DNA of 59,485 nucleotides, from NCBI GenBank assembly GCA_947624195.1, contig CANQJH010000008.1, positions 1 to 59,485 of the forward strand, in the 5' to 3' direction. The first letter of the stretch is position 1, and each line of letters starts with the position of its first letter. A program made the position numbers and the translations under genes. Of the stretch, positions 38,198 to 46,853 are shown piece by piece. The stretch comes from an uncultured Clostridia bacterium. GTDB lineage: Bacteria > Bacillota > Clostridia > TANB77 > CAG-508. Below the pieces are notes generated by a model that saw only the letters and a list, made by a program, of their open reading frames with translations, had not been told where the DNA came from and did no database searches.

Positions 38198-40070
38198 ATA
38201 CTTTTACCTCCATTACGCATTTTCTTTTTGTTTCGAACAATACTTCTATATTTGTGTCTCTGTTACCATCTAAATTTACATTTTTTATTATATTCCCTAA
38301 TATTTCCAATTCTTTATTGTCTATATATGCCTTTTCTATTTTTAGTCGCTCTAATTCTCCTGAGTCTGTCCATCTTTGAAAACGAATCTCACAATTTTCC
38401 AATCTTTCCATTGGTCTAATTATTACTCTATACATATTTTTATCACTTTCATAAGGAGTTTTTATATAAAACATCTGTCTTTCATGATATAAATCTCCAG
38501 ATCCACTATTATTTTCTTCTTCACCTCTATTTTTTTCTCCTCCATCTCGTACTCTATTTTCTTCTCCTTCTTCTTTACCTCCTACATTTGGTTCTTCATT
38601 ACTTGTTTTATCTATAACATTTGATGTATTAGCATTTTTTTGCATAGCCAATACTTCCTGTTCCTTCTCTTCAATATTTACTATTTCATCAAAAGGTCTT
38701 TGTGGCTCTTCTATTCCGTTTGAATCATCATCCTCTATGTTAAGAAAATCTAACCCCTCTGCATCAAATTCAGGAGCATCATCAATATATGATAATGAAT
38801 CTATTTGCATGTTCATCCATTCATCTAATTTTTTTATGGTATCGCTTATTTTTTTTCTATCTTCATCATCCTCTATATTATCTGCATTCCAAAAATCATG
38901 AGTCTGTGGCTCACTTTCTCTAAGTTGTTTATTAAGTTCTTCCCCTTTAGCTATTAAAATTCCTATAAAATTTACGGGTCTTTTTCTCGGCGAAAAAATA
39001 TTTATTTTCATCTCTGTATCTCTCATCCTTAAAATCTTCTTTTCCGGATATTGTGGTAATTTTGCAATTTTTAATTCTACATCGTTTTCGTTACATATAC
39101 TTCCATATCTAACTTCTTCAACATTATCATTTAACTCTATAAACTTATATGCATTAAAGTTATCATGTCCATCTATCTTAAAATTTATATCTTTTCCTAC
39201 TTGTGCCAAGTTCCTAATATTTTTTGCATCTATTATTATGTCTTCTTGAGGACTTATAATTTTAACCTCCAATTTGTTTTCTATAATCAATTTCCAAAAG
39301 TTTTCTATAACAGAATACATAATATTTGTCATCCAATTTTCTTCTTCTAATTTAGCTCCTATAATATATAAATCTGTTCCGGTTTCATTTCTTCTATAAA
39401 ATTCATCCATAGTTTCTTGATCTCTTATTGGCTTACATTCATTTTCTTCTATATTTCCCCAATAACCGATTCCTCTTTTTTCAATTCCATCTTTTTTATG
39501 AGAACATAATATTGATTTACCCTGAAATGCATATCCTTCATTTTTCACGAAAGTCCCATATAAAATAGTTCTAAAATATGAAAAAACAAATGCAGCATGT
39601 TTTCCTGAACCATAAGATCCACCGCTAACTCCACTTTTTGTTGAATTTCCTGATGATTTTATCAATCCATACCAGGCACTATTGATTCTTCCTTCAATTC
39701 CTACTAGTCCTGTTGTATTATAATCACTTATTTTTAAAACATCTATTGTATTTTTTTCGAGTTTATCATTAGCATTTTGTTTAAATTTTTGTAATCTATC
39801 TGATTCAGGAAAATATTCTGCACTTGCATTTATACTTTCCTTTATATCTATTATGTTTGGGATTCTATCTTTTTCTAATTTTACTAGTTTAAATTCTACC
39901 CTTACTTTTTTATCTTCTCCTTTTATTTTTGCATCATATGAATTTTGAATAATTTCTCTTGCAAGCTTTCCATACGGACTCATTTTAAATTGATTTATAC
40001 CTTGATTTTCAAAACCTTCTGCTTCTCCTCCATTATTATTCGGAAAATACCATCCTCTTTTTTCTTCCAT
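38184..40070 (-). CDS. GHKL (Hsp90/MutL/MORC-type) ATPase, candidate defence motor
   Basis: A 628-residue protein whose N-terminal 170 residues form a Bergerat-fold ATP-binding site: motif N 'LAREIIQNSYDAK' (Glu39, Asn43, Asp46), motif G1 'ISDYNTTGL' (Asp116) and G2 'GGSYGSGKHAA' (near residue 152). A second domain follows, then a low-complexity acidic Asn/Glu/Gly linker (about residues 450-530) and a beta-rich C terminus. MORC/MutL-like GHKL ATPases have been described in prokaryotic restriction-modification clusters (Iyer, Abhiman and Aravind 2008), and here a cytosine methyltransferase lies just upstream. No nuclease domain is recognised in it. ATP-driven clamp action is inferred. Confidence 0.8.
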   Translation of the reverse strand: MEEKRGWYFPNNNGGEAEGFENQGINQFKMSPYGKLAREIIQNSYDAKIKGEDKKVRVEFKLVKLEKDRIPNIIDIKESINASAEYFPESDRLQKFKQNANDKLEKNTIDVLKISDYNTTGLVGIEGRINSAWYGLIKSSGNSTKSGVSGGSYGSGKHAAFVFSYFRTILYGTFVKNEGYAFQGKSILCSHKKDGIEKRGIGYWGNIEENECKPIRDQETMDEFYRRNETGTDLYIIGAKLEEENWMTNIMYSVIENFWKLIIENKLEVKIISPQEDIIIDAKNIRNLAQVGKDINFKIDGHDNFNAYKFIELNDNVEEVRYGSICNENDVELKIAKLPQYPEKKILRMRDTEMKINIFSPRKRPVNFIGILIAKGEELNKQLRESEPQTHDFWNADNIEDDEDRKKISDTIKKLDEWMNMQIDSLSYIDDAPEFDAEGLDFLNIEDDDSNGIEEPQRPFDEIVNIEEKEQEVLAMQKNANTSNVIDKTSNEEPNVGGKEEGEENRVRDGGEKNRGEEENNSGSGDLYHERQMFYIKTPYESDKNMYRVIIRPMERLENCEIRFQRWTDSGELERLKIEKAYIDNKELEILGNIIKNVNLDGNRDTNIEVLFETKRKCVMEVKVYVQS

Positions 40071-40098
40071 TTTATTTCTACCTTTCCTACTACATTTA

Positions 40099-40314
40099 TT
40101 ATAACTTAAATTTGCCCTTTTCCTGTTTTTCAGTAAATTTCATTTTACTTATTTTTAAAGAACTTTCGATCGCATTAAAAATATTTTTCACATCTTCATC
40201 TGTGTATTCATAGTTATTTTTATTAGAACAATTTCCTAATAAATCAATCATACTTATTATTTTGTTTGTTCTGTTTTCTACAATTCTCTTAAATCTTTCT
40301 TTTTTTGATTCCAT
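40099..40314 (-). CDS. Small protein at the head of the GHKL operon
   Basis: A 71-residue basic protein ('ERFKRIVENRTNKIISMIDL', 'YEYTDEDVKNIFNAIE'). Similar small proteins are often seen beside methyltransferases and restriction genes; the function is not established. It may be a controller or assembly factor. GGGGGAAAG precedes the ATG at 40314. It sits 28 bases before the ATPase gene, behind a consensus promoter and after the methyltransferase terminator. Confidence 0.7.
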   Translation of the reverse strand: MESKKERFKRIVENRTNKIISMIDLLGNCSNKNNYEYTDEDVKNIFNAIESSLKISKMKFTEKQEKGKFKL

Positions 40315-40354
40315 TTATGTACTTTCCCCCTTTATTACTACATTTTTCAGATAT

Positions 40355-40383
40355 ATTATACATATTTTTTATTTATTTGTCAA
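40355..40383 (-). promoter_or_regulatory. Consensus promoter of the GHKL-ATPase operon
   Basis: TTGACA and TATAAT exactly 17 nt apart on the minus strand, immediately behind the methyltransferase terminator. The ATPase genes are thus transcribed separately from, and probably more strongly than, the methyltransferase. Confidence 0.8.
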
Positions 40384-40388
40384 ATATT

Positions 40389-40421
40389 TAAAAAATGTAG
40401 TGAGTTTTTTCACTACATTTC
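40389..40421 (-). terminator. Intrinsic terminator of the cytosine methyltransferase gene
   Basis: Arms GAAATGTAGTGA and near-complement with a 6-nt loop and a T tract on the minus strand, starting 2 bases behind the methyltransferase stop. Confidence 0.85.
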
Positions 40422-40422
40422 A

Positions 40423-41775
40423 CTATTTTATAATTTGATAGGCTTCATTCTGAGCATTAAATAATCTTGCTAATTTACTTTTTATTGTGTCAATTGATGT
40501 TCTTTGAGTTGTCTCTAATTTATTATCTTCTACAAATATCAAATCATTAATATGATCTATTTGTTTAAATATTTCTTCTAATACATTTACAACGATGCTA
40601 TTTCCTGCCATTCTATTTAGTTTTTCAATATTAAAGAAATCTCTTTTTCTGTATTTAAAATTATTATTTACAATATTATCATAATCCTTTTCATCAAATC
40701 CCATTAATAAGAAACATTCTCTAGGAGTTAAATATCTAAACTTACTTTTTCCTTCTTTGCCATTATAATAATCTAATACACCAGAATTAGGATGTCTATC
40801 TTGTTTTGTTGTAACCGTTGGTATAGTTTTAGCTATTACTTTTTTATTATGATAAATTTTCGGATTAAATTCATATATATCTCTTCTTGATGGTGTATCA
40901 TTAGGTTGGCACATATTAGCTTCTTCTCTATATTTTTCATTATGATAATCTAATCTTAAGCAATCTTTTAATTTTCTTTGCTTTATATCTAAATATTCTA
41001 TAGTATCATCATCTTGTAAATTGTGATTTTTAAAATAGTTTTTAACTCTTTTTCTTTTAATTTCATCTTTTTCCACCAAGACACTAATCATATAAGTTCT
41101 TACTCTTTTTTGTGGAATTCCAAATTTACTAGCATCTAGAGTATATATTTGATTGTAGTATCCTATTTCTTCTAAATAATCTGTCCATTCTTTAAAATTA
41201 TCTTTATGCCTATCTGACAGTATATTGCTTACATTTTCCATTAATAGAAATCTTGGTAATTGCATTTTTTCAGTTATTCTTTCTTTTAATATTCTTTCTA
41301 CTTCCCATAACATTCCTGATCTATTATGCGCATTCCTGTCAATACCACTTTTATTTCCATGCCAATTTCCTGCTACTGATAAATCCTGACAAGGGAATGA
41401 ATATGTTAATAAATCTATTCTATTGGGTAAATCTTGGCCATTTATATCTGTAATGCTAACCAAATTATTGCATCTTCTTATTGCACATAACACCCTTTTT
41501 AACACTTCTTCACTTAAATCCTGTATGTTTTTTGGTGTTGCTGGTTTCTTTCCATCTAGACTTAATGTATATCTACTTAAACTTTGGACTAAGTCTTTTT
41601 TTGTCATATTTTTATATGTATTTAAATCTTGTGTACCATTATGTATTAAATCATATGCAATTATAGCATTAATGTCCCAGTCAACTGTACATGTTATTTC
41701 ATAATCTATTCCTATATTTTTTAAAGCTTTCGCTTGGCTTCCTATTCCACTAAATGTTTCTACTACTTTTAACAT
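40423..41775 (-). CDS. DNA (cytosine-5-)-methyltransferase
   Basis: A 450-residue C5-cytosine methylase. Motif I is 'ETFSGIGSQAKAL' at residue 6, the catalytic loop is 'SFPCQDLSVAG' with Cys129, motif VI is 'LLMENVSNIL' and motif VIII 'QKRVRTYMISV'; the region from about 250 to 350 is the target-recognition domain and 'GNSIVV' is motif X. All catalytic residues are intact. GGAGC precedes the ATG. Its own promoter and terminator set it apart from the downstream ATPase operon. It likely protects host DNA from that system, but it could also be an orphan methylase. Confidence 0.93.
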   Translation of the reverse strand: MLKVVETFSGIGSQAKALKNIGIDYEITCTVDWDINAIIAYDLIHNGTQDLNTYKNMTKKDLVQSLSRYTLSLDGKKPATPKNIQDLSEEVLKRVLCAIRRCNNLVSITDINGQDLPNRIDLLTYSFPCQDLSVAGNWHGNKSGIDRNAHNRSGMLWEVERILKERITEKMQLPRFLLMENVSNILSDRHKDNFKEWTDYLEEIGYYNQIYTLDASKFGIPQKRVRTYMISVLVEKDEIKRKRVKNYFKNHNLQDDDTIEYLDIKQRKLKDCLRLDYHNEKYREEANMCQPNDTPSRRDIYEFNPKIYHNKKVIAKTIPTVTTKQDRHPNSGVLDYYNGKEGKSKFRYLTPRECFLLMGFDEKDYDNIVNNNFKYRKRDFFNIEKLNRMAGNSIVVNVLEEIFKQIDHINDLIFVEDNKLETTQRTSIDTIKSKLARLFNAQNEAYQIIK

Positions 41776-41915
41776 TTTTTGCTCCTTTTTTACTATATGT
41801 ATTTTATCAAAAGTCTCTAATTTTTTCTAGCAATTTGTAGAAATTTATTAATAATTTTTATTTTACTTGTAAAATTAATTTTTTTAAGTTTAAACACATA
41901 ACCAATTGGAGATGA

Positions 41916-42166
41916 AAATATGAATGCAAAACCATTATTTCTTTATACAATAGGAAATATGCATGTGTAGAAAAACCCGCTTCTAAAGATAAAAGATATA
42001 CTGATAACTTATCTAAATATATTTCTGTAGAAGAAAAGTTAGAAAAAATCTTAGCTGTTGAAACTTATTCATTAGTGGAAAAACGTATAAAACATTATAA
42101 TTTATTGGGAGTTGTTGAGTTAGAAGAAACCTTTATTGAAGTTTTTTCTTTTCATTATTATTCTTG
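41916..42166 (+). pseudogene. Gene remnant abutting the integration site
   Basis: An open plus-strand frame without a start codon encodes about 84 residues of protein-like composition ('KPASKDKRYTDNLSKYISVE', 'RIKHYNLLGVVELEETFIEV') and runs straight into the tRNA fragment at 42,167. No family was recognised. It may be the residue of a gene cut by an earlier integration, or chance. Confidence 0.3.
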
Positions 42167-42212
42167 TGGTTGCGGGGGTAAGACTCGAACTTACGACCTT
42201 CGGGTTATGAGT
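42167..42212 (-). other. Displaced 3' half of a tRNA-Met-type gene (attachment site 1)
   Basis: On the minus strand the sequence runs from the anticodon loop CTCATAA through the variable loop, a paired T arm (GTAAG TTCGAGT CTTAC), acceptor strand CCCCGCA, discriminator A and CCA. The matching 5' half is absent: sequence to the right cannot pair with it. This is the hallmark of a tyrosine-recombinase integration at the anticodon loop. CAT anticodon means Met (or Ile with lysidine). Confidence 0.85.
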
Positions 42213-42707
42213 AAATCCTTGAAAGTATTGGTTTACAAGGCTTTTGTCGGTTTTTGTTGGTATATTTGGTGTGCCCAGTTTTTTAACTTTGTAAATTTAT
42301 GTGATTTTGGGTTCATTTTGGTAATCTTTGTGCCCAAATTGAGCCCAATTATGACTATGATATTTTATTATATCATAGCACATAGTAAAAAATAAATTTA
42401 TGGAGGTAAATAAAAGTATGAATAATTTTAGAGAAGTAAATGATAATGATATATTAAGTGATTGGATTTCTATTAGAGAGCAAGAATTAATTGGAGTTCT
42501 CAATTCTAATGATGAAAAGCATTCTCTTTATTATGATGAACTCTTTGATAAAATTTTAAATAGTATTCCTAAAAGGAATCGTCAATATGTACAAAAACAA
42601 TTGGATGAAATAGATAATAATTTTACAGATTATCTTGTTTATTGGACTGAAAAATATTATAGAAATGGCTTTGTAGATGGAGTACAAATAATTATTGGAT
42701 GTTTTGA
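42205..42707 (+). repeat. Element-end direct repeat, copy 1
   Basis: About 500 bp repeated at 47,729-48,225. The non-coding first 210 bases differ at roughly 15 positions and contain three TGTGCCCA/GAGCCCA motifs that look like recombinase arm sites; the coding part is identical up to the last codons. Confidence 0.9.
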
Positions 42708-42714
42708 TAAATAA
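42418..42714 (+). CDS. Small acidic protein of the element end, copy 1
   Basis: A 98-residue acidic helical protein ('REVNDNDILSDWISIREQEL', 'RNGFVDGVQIIIGCF'). No recognised family; the pattern of an N-terminal helical region and a C-terminal 'YRNGFVDGVQ' recalls small uncharacterised proteins of Firmicute islands. The ATG at 42418 has GGAGGT 10 nt upstream. It lies just inside the left end of the element, the position often taken by excisionases or regulators. An almost identical copy begins at 47,936. Confidence 0.75.
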   Translation: MNNFREVNDNDILSDWISIREQELIGVLNSNDEKHSLYYDELFDKILNSIPKRNRQYVQKQLDEIDNNFTDYLVYWTEKYYRNGFVDGVQIIIGCFDK

Positions 42715-42718
42715 AACT

Positions 42719-42750
42719 AATACAGGAAGTTTTTTCTTCCTGTATTTTTC
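42719..42750 (+). terminator. Intrinsic terminator of the small element gene
   Basis: Arms AATACAGGAAG and complement with a 6-nt T loop and a trailing T tract, 4 bases behind the stop codon. Confidence 0.85.
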
Positions 42751-42765
42751 TCTGTTAATTTTTTT

Positions 42766-42791
42766 GAATTCTGCAGAGCTCTGCAGAATTC
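42766..42791. repeat. Perfect 26-bp palindrome rich in CTGCAG
   Basis: The half-site GAATTCTGCAGAG is mirrored exactly; a third CTGCAG follows at 42,793. It lies between convergent genes in otherwise AT-rich DNA and has no adjoining T tract on the minus strand. Operator, terminator or recombination site cannot be decided. Confidence 0.8.
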
Positions 42792-42878
42792 TCTGCAGGA
42801 TTTTATTTTTTTACCCAAATCGGCTTTGTGTCTGTTCCAATATAAATTCATATAATGTTTAGACCTAGTAAATACTTT

Positions 42879-45218
42879 TTATTCTAATATAGTATATCCT
42901 GAAATTTTATATCCTTTTAATCGTCTTTCGTACATTTTTTCTAAAACTTTCATATTATCCAGATAATCATAGACTATTACCTTTTGTTTATCTTCATGTT
43001 CTCTATGAAGTCTACCTACATATTGTATAATTCTTCCTTTCCAAGAAACTGGCATTGTTAAAAATAAAGTATCAAGTCTGCTATCATCAAATCCTTCTCC
43101 TATTGAGCTACTTGTTGCTAATATTATTCTAGAATTATTATTCTCATCTGCTACTTTCAAGTTTTCTTTTAACTCTTCTGTTTGTTTTTTACCCATTCTC
43201 CCTTTATATATAATAATAGGTATGTTTAAACTTTCTAAACCTTCTTTTAATACTTTCAAGTGCTCAATTCTTTCTGTAAGTACAATTGGAGTTCTTCCAT
43301 TTTGAATGCATTTCTTTATATCTTGTATTATCAAACTATTTCTGAAAACATTATTACACATGTCATTTAGAATATCTGATATTTGTATTTTTTCATTTTC
43401 TTCTGGACTAATATATTTATAGTTGGTTTTTTGCACTATCACTATATGTTCCATTTTCTTATTTTGTTTTAACTCTCTGCTATTTACTCTAGTTCTTATT
43501 TTACCACATTGCATATAAATAATTTTATGTAACCCATCTTTTCTCGTTGGAGTCGCAGTCAAGCCATAAACATATTTACTTCTTACAGACTTTAATACCT
43601 TTTCAAAGTTATATGAAGCTACATGGTGGCATTCATCAACAATAACTAATCCATAATTTTTAACTAACTCTTCCAAATTGTCTTTTCTGGATAAAGATTG
43701 AAAGCTTGCTATATCTAATTTTCCATTTAATGTTTCTTTATTTGCTCCTATTTGTCCTATTTCTTTTTTACTTATATTAAAGAAATAAGACAATCTATCT
43801 TTCCATTGCTCCAAAAGATTATTTCTATTAACTAAAATAAGTGTATTAATTTTTAATTTTGAAATAATTTTAGCACTTATTACAGTTTTACCAAATCCAG
43901 TAGCAGCACACATTATTCCTATATTATGTTTTAATAATTCTTCCATTACTTTTTCTTGTTTCTTGCTTAGCTTCCCATTAAATTCATAGTCAGTTTTAGT
44001 ACCTTCTTCTCTTGTATCTTTAACGATTAATTTAACATTACTTTTTTTACATATTTCCTCTATTTCTTCTAAGCATCCTCTAGGAAGTCTTAAAAATCTT
44101 TCATCTTCTTCAAAGCAACTTATTATTCTTGGTATATTATATACAGGTAATCTAAGTCTTTGTTTTTCATAAAATTGTGGATTTGTAAAACTTGCTAATC
44201 TCTTTAAATAGGTTATTTCATTTGGTAATAATTTTAATTTTTTTACATATATTTGATTATCAAGTATACATTCTACATTATTAGAGAATTTTATCTCCTT
44301 TATATTATCTTTTTTAGGAATTTCATCTTCATTTAATAATTGTTCTGTATCTGGTTCTTGGTAATCATCATCTTTATACATATCAGTAAATGACTGTATT
44401 TCTTCTATTTTCATTCTTTTAATATTAGTTAATATGCCTATTTGATTTTTTTCTATTTCAAAATATTTGTTTACAAACATTGTGTTTCCATTTTTACAGC
44501 TTTCTCCTTGAAATGGCAATGCTATTAAATTTCCAAATCCACCTTTTGGCATTGTATCTTGATTTGGGAATAGTCTATCATATGAATCTAAGTCTAGTGA
44601 TTCTTTTTCCATTGTTTTGGTAAGTAATATATTTCCCATTTTTCTAGCCATTTTGGCTGGTATACTTTCTTCAAAAAATATCCACACATGTGCACCATTT
44701 CCTGAACGGGATCTTTCTACATATATTGGTATATTAAATTTATCGCATATGTTCCAAAATGCTATTACATCTTTCTCATATGTTTTCTTGTCAAAATCTA
44801 TTGCTAAAAAATTGCACAAATCGCCTAATAGTAATGGATATATTCCTATTGTTATCTCTCCTTTTAAATGTTTTAATATAATGTCTTCTGTAAGAGGCAC
44901 TAATTCTCTATTAACACATTCGTTACATTTCGTCCTTGACTTGTCACATTTATATTTATTAAATTCATTTTTGCAAACTGGAGAGTATCCTGATTTTCCA
45001 GTTTTATTGCTTATCCACCTTTTTGCATATAAATCTGTTCTTCCTTTAAATACCTCCATAAAAATTTTAACTTTTTCTTCGTTTGAAATATTTTTTTTAA
45101 TTTCAACTTGTTGATTTTCTTCTATTTTTCCATATATTTTTTCTCTTAATTCTCTATTTTCTTTTTCTAGGCTTTGAATCATTTGTATTAGTTCATTTTT
45201 ATCTAATTCCTCTAGCAA
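42879..45218 (-). CDS. TOTE-type conflict-system primase-helicase
   Basis: A 779-residue fusion. After a coiled coil (about residues 5-40) comes an archaeo-eukaryotic-type primase domain with a four-cysteine zinc insert (near residues 82-101), catalytic 'FLAIDFD' (about residue 140) and 'SGNGAHVWIFF' (His near 177). A superfamily II helicase follows: 'CAATGFGKTVIS' (about 438), 'VIVDECHH', 'GLTATPTRKDG' and 'QYVGRLHR'. This combination matches the primase-helicase core of TOTE conflict systems proposed by Aravind and colleagues. TTG 45218 is the start, 8 nt after GGGGGTG; the earlier ATGs overlap the promoter. No separate nuclease is encoded beside it. Confidence 0.85.
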   Translation of the reverse strand: MLEELDKNELIQMIQSLEKENRELREKIYGKIEENQQVEIKKNISNEEKVKIFMEVFKGRTDLYAKRWISNKTGKSGYSPVCKNEFNKYKCDKSRTKCNECVNRELVPLTEDIILKHLKGEITIGIYPLLLGDLCNFLAIDFDKKTYEKDVIAFWNICDKFNIPIYVERSRSGNGAHVWIFFEESIPAKMARKMGNILLTKTMEKESLDLDSYDRLFPNQDTMPKGGFGNLIALPFQGESCKNGNTMFVNKYFEIEKNQIGILTNIKRMKIEEIQSFTDMYKDDDYQEPDTEQLLNEDEIPKKDNIKEIKFSNNVECILDNQIYVKKLKLLPNEITYLKRLASFTNPQFYEKQRLRLPVYNIPRIISCFEEDERFLRLPRGCLEEIEEICKKSNVKLIVKDTREEGTKTDYEFNGKLSKKQEKVMEELLKHNIGIMCAATGFGKTVISAKIISKLKINTLILVNRNNLLEQWKDRLSYFFNISKKEIGQIGANKETLNGKLDIASFQSLSRKDNLEELVKNYGLVIVDECHHVASYNFEKVLKSVRSKYVYGLTATPTRKDGLHKIIYMQCGKIRTRVNSRELKQNKKMEHIVIVQKTNYKYISPEENEKIQISDILNDMCNNVFRNSLIIQDIKKCIQNGRTPIVLTERIEHLKVLKEGLESLNIPIIIYKGRMGKKQTEELKENLKVADENNNSRIILATSSSIGEGFDDSRLDTLFLTMPVSWKGRIIQYVGRLHREHEDKQKVIVYDYLDNMKVLEKMYERRLKGYKISGYTILE

Positions 45219-45248
45219 GTATGGTTCACCCCCATTCTTAATGCATAT

Positions 45249-45277
45249 ATTATACATCATTTGTTCTATTTTATCAA
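45249..45277 (-). promoter_or_regulatory. Promoter of the primase-helicase gene
   Basis: TTGATA and TATAAT with 17-nt spacing on the minus strand. Its -10 element coincides with the upstream in-frame ATG codons, which therefore cannot be the translation start. Confidence 0.7.
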
Positions 45278-45338
45278 ATTATGTAAATCTATATAATGTA
45301 TACACCTTTATTTTGGGATATTATTTTCTTCAATTTAT

Positions 45339-46562
45339 TTAAATTCCAATTAGCCAGTCTAATACATTTATCTTCTTTATTCCATCAAAATCTGCATCTA
45401 AGTCATCATCTAAAGTTAATATATATTTAGGATAGTTATCATTTATTTTCTTCAATGGTGCTAATTCTCTTTCTAAGATACTTTCTTTTCCTTCATCAGA
45501 TTCTCTTGTAGTTAATGCTACCTGATAATAAATTGTATTTTCTGAATTTTTTGCTACAAAGTCAATTTCCATGTCATCATATTTTCCAATATAAACTTCA
45601 TATCCTCTTCTTAGCAGTTCAAGATAAACCACATTTTCTAATATATGTCCCATATCTTTACCAGAGCCTTGACCTAACATATAATATCTAAGCCCTATAT
45701 CTATTGCATAATATTTTTCTTGTGTCTTTAAATATTCTTTTCCTTTTATATCAAATCTGTTTGCCTTATATACAATGTAACTATCTATTAATGCTTGAAT
45801 ATATGTTGAGACTGTATTATACGAACTATTTTTTTCAAGCCCTTCTATATTGTCACTTATATTTTTCACACTTGTTCTATTTCCTATATTATCATACAAA
45901 TACTTAGTTACTCTTTCTAAAGTATTTTTATCTGTTATTCCTTTTCTTTGCATTACATCCTTAAATAATATTGTATTGTATACTCCATCTAAAAACAATT
46001 TAATATTTTCTGGATTTATTTTAAATAATTCTACAGCTTGTGGAAATGAGCTAAACTGCAAATAATCCCTAAATTTTCTTGATAAATCTGTTTTGTCTTC
46101 AAATGCTGACAAATATTCTTTAAATGATAAAGGCAACATTTTGATTTCTATATATCTTCCTGTTAATAATGTTGCAAGTTCTGATGATAATAGCCAAGCA
46201 TTTGAACCAGTTATATATAAATCTACATCTTTGTTAATAAAAAGGCTATCTACTGTTTTCTCAAATTCACTAACCTTTTGAACTTCATCTAAAAATATAT
46301 ATGTTTTTTTACCCTTTACAAGTTTTGATTTTAAGTATTCATATAATTTTTTTCTATCTTGTAGTTCTTCATAATCTGCATCTTCAAAGTTAATTGATAT
46401 GATTTGGTTATCTTTTACTCCATTTTCTTTCAAGTAATCTTGAAATATCTCTAGTAAAGTTGATTTGCCACATCTTCTAATTCCTGTTATTACTTTTATA
46501 ATTTGTTGATCTTTGAAGTTTCTTAATATAGATAAGTAATCTTCTCTTTTTATTCTTTCCAT
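45339..46562 (-). CDS. AAA_14-type ATPase with DUF4143-like C-terminal domain
   Basis: A 407-residue ATPase of the large AAA_14/DUF4143 family, common in bacterial and archaeal islands. Walker A is 'ITGIRRCGKSTLLE', Walker B 'YIFLDEVQKV', sensor 'LYITGSNAWLL'. The C-terminal part has the restriction-endonuclease-like pattern 'YIGKYDDMEIDFVAKN...YYQVALT' seen in DUF4143, perhaps inactive. The role of the family is largely unknown; some are linked to abortive defence or toxin-like functions. ATG 46562 follows GGAGGAGAT; the longer reading frame begins in the promoter. It is a single-gene unit with its own promoter. Confidence 0.88.
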   Translation of the reverse strand: MERIKREDYLSILRNFKDQQIIKVITGIRRCGKSTLLEIFQDYLKENGVKDNQIISINFEDADYEELQDRKKLYEYLKSKLVKGKKTYIFLDEVQKVSEFEKTVDSLFINKDVDLYITGSNAWLLSSELATLLTGRYIEIKMLPLSFKEYLSAFEDKTDLSRKFRDYLQFSSFPQAVELFKINPENIKLFLDGVYNTILFKDVMQRKGITDKNTLERVTKYLYDNIGNRTSVKNISDNIEGLEKNSSYNTVSTYIQALIDSYIVYKANRFDIKGKEYLKTQEKYYAIDIGLRYYMLGQGSGKDMGHILENVVYLELLRRGYEVYIGKYDDMEIDFVAKNSENTIYYQVALTTRESDEGKESILERELAPLKKINDNYPKYILTLDDDLDADFDGIKKINVLDWLIGI

Positions 46563-46584
46563 AGAATCTCCTCCAATTATTTTT

Positions 46585-46613
46585 ATTATACTCTCTTTTA
46601 TTATTATAGTCAA
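46585..46613 (-). promoter_or_regulatory. Promoter of the AAA_14 ATPase gene
   Basis: TTGACT and TATAAT with 17-nt spacing on the minus strand. Confidence 0.7.
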
Positions 46614-46629
46614 GTTTTTTCAAAATTAT

Positions 46630-46661
46630 GAAAAAACTTTAAATTATTTTAAAGTTTTTTC
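46630..46661. terminator. Bidirectional hairpin behind the toxin remnant
   Basis: Fourteen-base arms (GAAAAAACTTTAAA and complement) with a 4-nt loop; T tracts on both strands support termination of the upstream antitoxin/toxin transcript. Confidence 0.65.
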
Positions 46662-46748
46662 AAGCTAAACATATTAATAATATCCTAAAAAAATGTAACT
46701 CTCGCACTTTAAGATGCTAAAATTACACTTTATAATTAACATTTATTT

Positions 46749-46853
46749 TTAAAATAAATCTGAATGTGAACCTGTTCTATATTCTGTCAGTACTAATTCA
46801 TATTTATATGTTAGTAAATTTAACAATTCTCTTTCTCTAAATCTTTCCACATC
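46749..46853 (-). pseudogene. YafQ/RelE-family toxin remnant
   Basis: A startless frame overlapping the antitoxin end reads 'LLTYKYELVLTEYRTGSHSD' and finishes LF-stop. This is the typical C terminus of YafQ-type mRNA interferases (RTGSHSDLF). The rest of the toxin, including its N-terminal helices and catalytic His residues, is missing. A deletion fused the toxin end to the antitoxin gene. Confidence 0.75.

Noticed and set aside
36569-41775. DISARM or BREX system
   Set aside because: A cytosine methylase is present, but DrmA/DrmB helicase and domain proteins, PglZ and BrxC-type genes are not.
42075-42395. 106-codon plus-strand frame and its counterpart at 47690-47902
   Set aside because: Both frames read through the tRNA 3' halves and the non-coding element end; only the part before 42,167 may be a gene remnant.
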